7,891 bases of DNA from Clostridia bacterium. Lineage in GTDB: Bacteria > Bacillota_A > Clostridia > Oscillospirales > CAG-272. The stretch lies in NCBI GenBank assembly GCA_017414585.1, contig JAFQLN010000073.1:1-7891 (forward strand), read 5' to 3'. The translations under genes and the position numbers were made by a program. Each line of letters opens with the position of its first letter. The first letter of the stretch is position 1. Shown here in pieces: positions 1 to 4,877 of this stretch. The notes under the pieces are model-generated. The model had not been told where the DNA came from and ran no database searches. It was given only the letters and a program-made list of their open reading frames with translations.

Positions 1-254
1 AGTACAATCAGGACAACCGGCGCGCCGTAGAAAGGATCGTTTGTGCTGCCCATCACTGCCGCATTTGCTTTCGAGAGCGCGTCAATCTCATCTTTGTTTT
101 GAGCTGCCACAATCACCGGCGTCTGGATATTTCTGCCGCTGGGAGCGGAAATCCCGGCTTCGATGATGGAGGCAAGAATATCATCCGGAATCGGATCGGG
201 CTTGTATCTTCTGATACTTCTTCTTTCAAGCATGGTGCGAATGGTTTCGTTCAT
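1..254 (-). CDS. Nitroreductase-family protein, N-terminal part (cut by window edge)
   Basis: The first 84 codons are present; the rest lies beyond the left edge. The family consists of FMN-dependent NAD(P)H oxidoreductases that reduce nitro groups, quinones or flavins in the cytosol. The translated start contains the characteristic N-terminal block: ERRSIRRYKPDPIPDD at residues 10-25, followed by a helix ending in the APSGRNIQ segment at residues 37-44. In this family the RRSxRxY and APSGxNxQ segments contribute to FMN phosphate and ring binding. A later GAPVV strand (residues 77-81) also fits. The start ATG (252-254) has a strong ribosome binding site, AGGAGGA at 261-267, six bases away. 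The gene follows the HAD gene on the same strand behind a terminator-like hairpin, and I see no clear promoter of its own. Substrate cannot be predicted. Family call is firm; subfamily is open because the C-terminal half is missing. Confidence 0.88.
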   Translation of the reverse strand, partial: MNETIRTMLERRSIRRYKPDPIPDDILASIIEAGISAPSGRNIQTPVIVAAQNKDEIDALSKANAAVMGSTNDPFYGAPVVLIV

Positions 255-260
255 AATACT

Positions 261-267
261 TCCTCCT
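261..267 (-). promoter_or_regulatory. Ribosome binding site of the nitroreductase gene
   Basis: AGGAGGA on the minus strand lies six bases before the ATG at 252-254. It fixes the start of the nitroreductase gene, and no competing in-frame start is nearby. Confidence 0.8.
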
Positions 268-283
268 ATAAAATGATTGGATG

Positions 284-328
284 CGGAAAAAGGCACATAC
301 CATCGGATCGCGTGGGAAATGTGCCTTT
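284..328 (-). terminator. Rho-independent terminator or attenuator after the HAD gene
   Basis: On the minus strand a perfect 10-bp stem (AAAGGCACAT at 319-328 pairing with ATGTGCCTTT at 289-298) encloses a 20-nt loop. The 3' arm runs straight into further T residues, giving five T in a row, then CC. The hairpin starts 14 nt after the HAD stop codon. The T-run is longer on the minus strand (five) than on the plus strand (three), so the orientation fits the minus-strand genes. The loop is long for a strong terminator, and the next gene starts only 34 nt after the hairpin's 3' arm, so partial readthrough is likely. Confidence 0.7.
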
Positions 329-342
329 ACTGCAGTCAGATT

Positions 343-1089
343 TCAGAGTGATGCCAAAACTGTTTCCATAATTTCGGGCAGTTTCCGGTAATCATCCACT
401 TTCACAAAGTCGATGTCGGACTGATAAACCGCTTCATCGTTGCCGCCTTTCCCGTAATCATCGCCGAAATAGGTCAGCTCGGCATGGGTATATCCTTCTT
501 CACGGCATAATGTATCGAGCGCATAATATTTGTTATGCGGCATCGGCGCCATATCAAAGGAGGACGAGCCGCCGACAAAGACGGTATACTCCGGAAATGC
601 TGCTGCAACTTCATCGTAAAGTGCGCGCCGGATTGCCCGGTCCGGATCGAAGAGGAGCTTATCGGCAATTTCTGCTTTCGTTCCAAGGATGGGGAAAGTC
701 ACGCATCCCGAAGGATGAAATTCCACAGATTCCCCGGCATATTCGGTAAAGCCGAACTTATCACGGAGCATTTCGATTCTTTCACGCACGGATTCGGTAT
801 CACAGGGGAGCGTCAGATCGCGCATAAGCTCCAGAATCCCCGTTTCTTCTCGGTAGACTGCGTACTGTAAGCCGTAGTTGCCGATGATGTCTATGGGATA
901 TTCCCGCATCTGCGTGTGGATTCGGCGCACCTGTCCGGCCCCGATCATAACCGGGCGAATCCCCTTCTCTTTCACACTGTCGAGAACGGCAAGATTCTCA
1001 TCCGTAATCCATGTGCGGTGTTCGGTCAGTGTTCCGTCGAGGTCGAACGCGAATACTTTTTTGATCTGCTTTTCCATAGCTGTGACCAT
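343..1089 (-). CDS. HAD-superfamily (type IIB) hydrolase related to eukaryotic phosphomannomutase
   Basis: A 248-residue cytosolic protein with the haloacid dehalogenase fold, expected to be a Mg-dependent phosphatase or phosphotransferase. Motif I is FDLDGT (residues 15-20), with D16 as the likely nucleophile and D18 as the general acid/base. The motif III lysine is probably K187 (MPHNKYYAL), and motif IV is YFGDDYGKGGND (207-218). The alpha/beta cap lies between about residues 85 and 180. LTEHRTWIT after motif I, EFHPSG, VGGSSSFDMAP and GDDxxxGGND match the order of human PMM motifs (LTxxRxxIT, EFRNG, GGQISFDVFP, GDKxxPGGND), so PMM-like HADs are the closest relatives I recognise. The usual motif II Ser appears to be Gly52, and the arginine after PIG in human PMM2 is Thr137, so mutase activity is doubtful. 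The first ATG (1087-1089) follows AAGGAAAGG at short spacing; Met5 is a weaker alternative. It lies 22 nt after rqcH, so it is probably cotranscribed. True substrate unknown. Confidence 0.88.
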   Translation of the reverse strand: MVTAMEKQIKKVFAFDLDGTLTEHRTWITDENLAVLDSVKEKGIRPVMIGAGQVRRIHTQMREYPIDIIGNYGLQYAVYREETGILELMRDLTLPCDTESVRERIEMLRDKFGFTEYAGESVEFHPSGCVTFPILGTKAEIADKLLFDPDRAIRRALYDEVAAAFPEYTVFVGGSSSFDMAPMPHNKYYALDTLCREEGYTHAELTYFGDDYGKGGNDEAVYQSDIDFVKVDDYRKLPEIMETVLASL

Positions 1090-1111
1090 GCCTTTCCTTG
1101 GGTAATGCGGT

Positions 1112-2875
1112 TTATTTCTGCTTCATGGCGAGAACGCGCTCCTCGTCTGGTGTGACGTAAGCGGTCCAGTTGGTTGTATAGATAACATATCCCGGTTTGG
1201 CTCCGGCGGGCTTTTTCACCTTGGAAACCCGGGTATAGTCCACAGGGATCATCACACCGCCGCGCGCTTTAGAATTATATGCTGCAATTTCTGCGGCTTC
1301 AGTAAAGGTTTCACCAGACGGTTCGTCATCTGCATCGAAAAGTTCCAGAACAACGTGGGAGCCGGGCTGATTCTTGACGTGGAACCACCAGTCCCCTCTC
1401 GCGGCGAGCTTGGTTGTCAGGTAGTCGTTGGCGATATTGTTTCTGCCGCAGAGGACGGAATGACCGTCGGTGGTTTTATATTTCGTGATGCTCGGCTGCG
1501 TCTGCTTCTTTTCCGTGTAGTTCTTCATCTTGGAAGCATAGCCGCTGTGATACAGTTCCGCGCGGATTTCGCCCAGTTCCTTTTCACCGTCCGCTCTGGA
1601 CAGAGCATCGAGAACGGTGTAGACATACGCAAGTTCTTCCTCAGCCTGCGCGAGCTGTTCGGTCAGATGTACCCGCGCCGCTTTGGATTTGTTGTACTTT
1701 TTATAATACACCTGTGCGTTTGCCGCGGGAGAAAGCCGTTTGTCCATCGGAATGGTGACCTCTTCACACGCATCGCTCCAGTAGTTCGGCAGGGTGCATT
1801 CGGTCATGCCGCGCTTGAGCTGATAGATATTGGCAGTAATGAGGTCGCCCCAGAGCTTGAATTTCTCGCCGTCGTCGCAGGCCGCAAGTTCCTGCCTCTG
1901 GATATCCATTTTTTTCGTGATTCGGGTTTCTGCATTGGAAAGCAGTTTGAATAAATCCCCTGCTTTGCGGTGCAGTCTCTCCTCGCGGCTTCGTTCCCCG
2001 AAGTAGAGGTCAATCAGCTTTCCGAAAGTTTCGACCTTTTCGACCGTCATGTTCTTTCCGTACTGCCGGATTTCCATGAACGCATATTCCGCGGGAATGC
2101 CGGCTTCGTTCTTGATAATGGTCGGTTCCCCTTCGAGATTTCTGATTTTTCCGATCACTTCAAAGAATTTCACTGTCAGATCGCGGGAGGCTTCTTTCAG
2201 TGTAGCGTCGGTTTTTCCGGCTGCGCGATAGACGATTTCCCTTGCGATGAGCGGCGCAAGTCCGGCGAAGTTTGCCATGATGAATTTTTCCGCAGGCTTG
2301 TTTTCATCCGCTTCGGAAGCAAGTTTTTTGAAAAAGCGTTCGTCCACTTCTTCTGACAGAGGATCGAATTTATCCTGTTTCGGCGGCAGTTCGTAGATCA
2401 TGCCAGCCAGCACCTGCCGCTTTTCACTGGTCGTGAAATCAATGGATTTAAGTACACCGATGATTTTGTCTTCCGCATTTGTGATGATGATATTGGAAAA
2501 ACGTCCCATCAGTTCACAGATGACGTGCTTCTGGGTTGCAAAACCGAGATCGTCGTGCGTATCGAAAGTCAGCCGTGCCGCTCTCTCGAAACCGAGCTGT
2601 TCGGCTCCGGCAAAACGCGCACCCTGAAAATGCTTCCGGAGCATCATGCAGAACATCGGCGGCACTGCGGGATTCTCCGGTTTGATTGCGGTCAGATTCA
2701 TCCGCGCACCGTTTCCGCCCGCTGACAAAGCCAGCCTGTGTTCTTCCCCGCCGCATCGGATGACGAATACCGCTTCATCCCGCGACGGCTGATATATTTT
2801 ATCTACTTTTCCGCCCGTCAGCTTCTCATTCAGTTCAGCAACGACAAAGCGGAGCATACCGGCATCATACGCCAT
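1112..2875 (-). CDS. rqcH: RqcH / FbpA family NFACT protein (ribosome quality control)
   Basis: 587 residues, close to the usual length of bacterial RqcH. This bacterial homologue of Rqc2/NEMF binds stalled 50S–peptidyl-tRNA complexes, recruits tRNA-Ala and adds C-terminal alanine tails that mark the chain for proteolysis. Older annotations call it fibronectin-binding protein. The NFACT-N domain (about 1-140) holds YDAGMLRFVVAELN at the start, PPMFCMMLRKH (72-82) and ELMGRFSNII (121-130). An HhH-like region follows (about 175-255). Coiled-coil arms occupy about 295-335 and 395-440. The C-terminal NFACT-R domain (about 465-580) has GRNNIANDYLT (477-487), DWWFHVKNQPGSHVVL (495-510) and AAYNSKARGG (531-540). 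The conserved Asp-Arg pair, D97-R98 in Bacillus subtilis, is Glu97-Arg98 here. The ATG at 2873-2875 is preceded by AAGAGG nine bases away. It lies 21 nt after the GNAT gene and 22 nt before the HAD gene, so it is mid-operon. Confidence 0.96.
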   Translation of the reverse strand: MAYDAGMLRFVVAELNEKLTGGKVDKIYQPSRDEAVFVIRCGGEEHRLALSAGGNGARMNLTAIKPENPAVPPMFCMMLRKHFQGARFAGAEQLGFERAARLTFDTHDDLGFATQKHVICELMGRFSNIIITNAEDKIIGVLKSIDFTTSEKRQVLAGMIYELPPKQDKFDPLSEEVDERFFKKLASEADENKPAEKFIMANFAGLAPLIAREIVYRAAGKTDATLKEASRDLTVKFFEVIGKIRNLEGEPTIIKNEAGIPAEYAFMEIRQYGKNMTVEKVETFGKLIDLYFGERSREERLHRKAGDLFKLLSNAETRITKKMDIQRQELAACDDGEKFKLWGDLITANIYQLKRGMTECTLPNYWSDACEEVTIPMDKRLSPAANAQVYYKKYNKSKAARVHLTEQLAQAEEELAYVYTVLDALSRADGEKELGEIRAELYHSGYASKMKNYTEKKQTQPSITKYKTTDGHSVLCGRNNIANDYLTTKLAARGDWWFHVKNQPGSHVVLELFDADDEPSGETFTEAAEIAAYNSKARGGVMIPVDYTRVSKVKKPAGAKPGYVIYTTNWTAYVTPDEERVLAMKQK

Positions 2876-2884
2876 GGATACTTA

Positions 2885-2890
2885 CCTCTT
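2885..2890 (-). promoter_or_regulatory. Ribosome binding site of rqcH
   Basis: AAGAGG on the minus strand lies nine bases before the rqcH ATG, inside the 21-nt gap after the GNAT stop codon. Its presence supports the conserved MAYDAGML start. Confidence 0.65.
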
Positions 2891-2896
2891 GTGGTG

Positions 2897-3625
2897 TCAG
2901 AATTCTTCTCCCTCTTCGTTCAGTTCTCTGTGACAAACAAAGGGGAGCACTTTTTTATATAAACGGAAACCGGCTGCCTGCGCTGTTTTTCGTGAGGCTT
3001 CGTTCTGCACGGAAGTCACATACTTTACGTCTTCTCCCAAACCGAGCAGATATGCTGTCAGAGCCGCAATGCACGAAGCTGCGAAACCTTTGCGGCGGTA
3101 TGCTTCCTCGCATTCCACGTTCAGTTCAAACAGTCCGTCCTCGGACAGATCGTTCAGACCGGCAAAGCAGACGATCTTCCCCTTTCTGCGGATGACAGCC
3201 ATGCGGTCGGTGGGATCAGACTCATCCAGTTCAAACTCGTCCAGTTCCAGATTGTCCCATTTTTCACGATCAAGCGAAGCAATGATCTCGCAGTCCGGAA
3301 GGATTTTTGCCGTATCCGGCTTGCTGCAGCGGAATTCCAGATATGCATGACTCCGTGCATCGGTCAGCGTAAATCCCCATTTTTCCATTTCGGGAGCAAG
3401 CCGGCTGTTGAGAAACGCAATCGCCTCATCAGAAAAGGGATCAGATGAATAGTCCGCTGAAAATTCCTGTGCTGTCTCACTGCAGATGGAATAGACAAGA
3501 AGCTGTGCCCCATCCTCATCCGAAAGCGAAATTTCAGCAGGAACGGCGAGGCAGCTTCCGCCTTCGAGAATTTCTTTTTCAAACTCCGGATCTTCGTACC
3601 GGATAGCCATGGAATTTTTCGTCAT
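2897..3625 (-). CDS. GNAT-family N-acetyltransferase
   Basis: About 242 residues. The C-terminal half is a GCN5-related acetyltransferase domain, which moves an acetyl group from acetyl-CoA to an amine. A strand-turn-helix stretch (LFELNVECEEAYRRKGFAAS, about 165-184) contains the R/K-x-x-G-x-A acetyl-CoA pyrophosphate loop as RRKGFA. Motif B follows as SVQNEASRKTAQAAGFRLYKK (about 204-225), the usual Asn-then-GF arrangement. The N-terminal 100 residues are acidic and match nothing I recognise; this two-part build recalls the GNAT acetyltransferase group of about 250 residues common in Firmicutes (PF12746-like, from memory). Start choice: ATG at 3623-3625 shares one base with the upstream TGA (TGATG) and follows AGAGGGG eight bases away. 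A GTG one codon earlier and an ATG at 3608-3610 are possible. The overlap implies translational coupling to the upstream gene. Substrate unknown. Confidence 0.85.
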   Translation of the reverse strand: MTKNSMAIRYEDPEFEKEILEGGSCLAVPAEISLSDEDGAQLLVYSICSETAQEFSADYSSDPFSDEAIAFLNSRLAPEMEKWGFTLTDARSHAYLEFRCSKPDTAKILPDCEIIASLDREKWDNLELDEFELDESDPTDRMAVIRRKGKIVCFAGLNDLSEDGLFELNVECEEAYRRKGFAASCIAALTAYLLGLGEDVKYVTSVQNEASRKTAQAAGFRLYKKVLPFVCHRELNEEGEEF

Positions 3626-4578
3626 CACGTATTCCCCTCTGCACCTGTCATAGTCATTTCATCTTTCAGTTCTGTATAAGTGGATGCGGTGCCGTTTGAT
3701 ATAATAAAGAAATAATCTGTAAACCGTGTGTCCAGCCGGTCAGTGAGATAACTGCTCGTTCCGTACAAACCGGTAACAAAATCGTAATAGGTATAGAACG
3801 GTGTAAAATCGCTGTTTTTCACAAAGTATACAGCCGGTTTTTCACCTCTGAACGGGAAGCCGACAGGAGCACTCGCTTCACCGGAAGGACAGTTGTCGGT
3901 ATACTGCATCTGCAGAAAAATAATCGTTTTGCCATGCAGAATCTGTTCCAGTTCCAAGCGGAAAGATCCCTCGTCATCCAGTTCATGAACAACGACAATG
4001 GCTATCGCGCTCCGTTCGCAGGAAGTGTATGTATCCGCGATTTTTTCCGCCAGCGTTGTTTCTTCGGCATAGTTTGTGCCGGTATACGAGTGAATCTCGA
4101 ATTTCCGGACGGGCGGCATGGTGGTATTGATAACAAATAGCTCCGAGAGATAGTCGCAGACCTCATGCGACAGTCCTTTTTCGCGCAGAACCTCCAGCCG
4201 GGAGTAAAAACGCTGTTCATCCACTTCCCGAAGAAGACCGGATGCTATGCGTTCGGCGGCGCGATTGCAATTGATAAGAACCCCGTCATAATTATTGTAC
4301 TGCTTCATGAAACGTGAGAAATGCCCGAGCGCTTCATAGCTTTCGGCTACATCCGGGTCAACCCCGACAACAACCAGATCCGCTTCGGCAATTTCCGTGC
4401 GAAGATCATAATACACAGCGTAGGTATTGCTGTCCGGCGTGTATTTTTCAGCACGCACGCGAAGGAACACGGGAAAAAGAACCTCCAGTCCCGCGGGTGT
4501 CAGAAACACCAGTACGGCGGCAAGCAGAATGACAGCGGCAAGCAGAAAACCGAGCACCTGTTTGAAATGTCTGAGCAA
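3625..4578 (-). CDS. Uncharacterised membrane-anchored protein, first gene of the rqcH operon
   Basis: 317 residues that I do not recognise. A short basic head (R3, H4, K6-region) is followed by one strongly hydrophobic helix at about residues 8-27 (LGFLLAAVILLAAVLVFL), then a long soluble part. This fits a signal anchor with the rest outside the membrane; there is no lipobox cysteine and no second clear membrane segment. The soluble part looks alpha/beta: strand-like runs at ADLVVVGV (66-73), YDGVLINC (97-104), AIAIVVVH (191-198) and KTIIFLQM (217-224), alternating with helices, and four cysteines (104, 141, 187, 230). ADLVVVG followed by a helix faintly recalls ChaN/Tiki-type folds, but I cannot support that. 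The start is TTG at 4576-4578, placed eight bases after a perfect AAGGAGG; no other in-frame start precedes the hydrophobic helix. Its stop overlaps the GNAT start. Function unknown. Confidence 0.8.
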   Translation of the reverse strand: MLRHFKQVLGFLLAAVILLAAVLVFLTPAGLEVLFPVFLRVRAEKYTPDSNTYAVYYDLRTEIAEADLVVVGVDPDVAESYEALGHFSRFMKQYNNYDGVLINCNRAAERIASGLLREVDEQRFYSRLEVLREKGLSHEVCDYLSELFVINTTMPPVRKFEIHSYTGTNYAEETTLAEKIADTYTSCERSAIAIVVVHELDDEGSFRLELEQILHGKTIIFLQMQYTDNCPSGEASAPVGFPFRGEKPAVYFVKNSDFTPFYTYYDFVTGLYGTSSYLTDRLDTRFTDYFFIISNGTASTYTELKDEMTMTGAEGNT

Positions 4579-4586
4579 GATTCATT

Positions 4587-4593
4587 CCTCCTT
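4587..4593 (-). promoter_or_regulatory. Ribosome binding site that selects a TTG start
   Basis: AAGGAGG on the minus strand, complementary to the 16S 3' end, sits eight bases before TTG (4576-4578). An ATG at 4583-4585 lies only one base after the site and is out of frame with the long gene, so the spacing favours TTG. Confidence 0.75.
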
Positions 4594-4607
4594 CCGGCAG
4601 TGCCGAA
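4593..4607 (-). promoter_or_regulatory. Short hairpin touching the ribosome binding site of the first operon gene
   Basis: In the leader RNA of the minus-strand operon, UUCGGC (4602-4607) can pair with GCCGGA (4593-4598) around a 3-nt ACU loop, six pairs including one G-U. The 3' arm ends on the first base of AAGGAGG. It is the only GC-rich element in an AT-rich leader. It may affect ribosome access or protect the 5' end; no function is shown. Confidence 0.4.
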
Positions 4608-4632
4608 TATTTGCAGAAAGTGAGATACGTAT

Positions 4633-4661
4633 ATTTTAACGGATAACAGAGATAAAATCAA
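4633..4661 (-). promoter_or_regulatory. Sigma-A-type promoter of the minus-strand operon
   Basis: On the minus strand, -35 TTGATT (4656-4661) and -10 TAAAAT (4633-4638) are separated by exactly 17 bases. They match 4 of 6 and 5 of 6 consensus positions. A run of A and T upstream of the -35 (about 4662-4676) resembles an UP element. The predicted start of transcription is near 4626, which gives a leader of about 48 nt before the TTG start. It is the best minus-strand promoter I find ahead of the four-gene unit. Confidence 0.65.
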
Positions 4662-4686
4662 TATGATTTTTTAAATTCCTTCCCGA

Positions 4687-4716
4687 TTGGAAAAAATTTC
4701 TGTTTTTTTGTATAAA
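4687..4716 (+). promoter_or_regulatory. Possible second, upstream lon promoter
   Basis: TTGGAA (4687-4692) and TATAAA (4711-4716) lie 18 bases apart on the plus strand, matching 4 of 6 and 5 of 6 consensus positions. The region is AT-rich, so a chance match is quite possible. If real, it would give a leader of roughly 150 nt before lon. Confidence 0.35.
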
Positions 4717-4768
4717 ATCCTGCATACCGTTATTTTCCATAAAAGAATCACCGAGAAAAAGTTACATT

Positions 4769-4825
4769 TATTCATATTCGTCGGTGGAATTTATACGGAT
4801 TTTATGATATAATGAAATATGAATA
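4769..4825. repeat. 10-bp inverted repeat flanking the lon promoter core
   Basis: TATTCATATT (4769-4778) and its exact reverse complement AATATGAATA (4816-4825) bracket the lon -10 element. Arm centres are 47 bases apart, and the right arm covers the predicted transcription start. It could be a paired operator site, but the AT-rich composition makes a chance repeat of this length plausible. Confidence 0.35.
4785..4813 (+). promoter_or_regulatory. Extended -10 promoter of lon
   Basis: A perfect TATAAT (4808-4813) is preceded by TGA, giving the extended -10 motif TGnTATAAT. The -35 position at 17-base spacing (TGGAAT, 4785-4790) is poor, which fits an extended -10 promoter. Transcription would start near 4820, about 58 nt before the lon ATG at 4878. 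Confidence 0.65.
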
Positions 4826-4877
4826 TGCTGATTTTCAAAGCTGCTGTTCATTCCCCAGCGAAAGGATACTGAAACAT

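Larger units (their letters stand above)
4579..4877. other. Divergent AT-rich regulatory region between the rqcH operon and lon
   Basis: These 299 bases contain no credible gene. They hold the minus-strand leader and promoter on the left, A/T tracts in the middle (about 4691-4718, likely bent or flexible DNA), and one or two lon promoters plus the lon leader on the right. I looked for the heat-shock operators known near protease and chaperone genes. I saw neither a CIRCE inverted repeat nor a CtsR-type tandem heptamer, and no terminator-like hairpin with a T-run. Confidence 0.7.

Noticed and set aside
99..371. 90-codon plus-strand frame at the left edge
   Set aside because: It overlaps the nitroreductase start and the terminator hairpin on the other strand; the opposite strand has the convincing protein signature and ribosome binding site.
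1355..2356. Long plus-strand frames (199 and 128 codons) opposite rqcH
   Set aside because: They are antisense shadows of a gene with clear NFACT motifs; they lack ribosome binding sites and recognisable domains.
4448..4585. 45-codon frame from the ATG next to the AAGGAGG site
   Set aside because: The ATG is only one base from the ribosome binding site, and the frame runs inside the anchored-protein gene in another register. I treat it as a decoy start, not a gene.
4691..4720. T-run as a terminator in the divergent region
   Set aside because: The A and T tracts have no stable GC-rich hairpin before the T-run in either direction, and no gene ends here.
4579..4877. CIRCE or CtsR heat-shock operator upstream of lon
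   Set aside because: I searched for the CIRCE inverted repeat and for tandem GGTCAAA-type heptamers and found neither.
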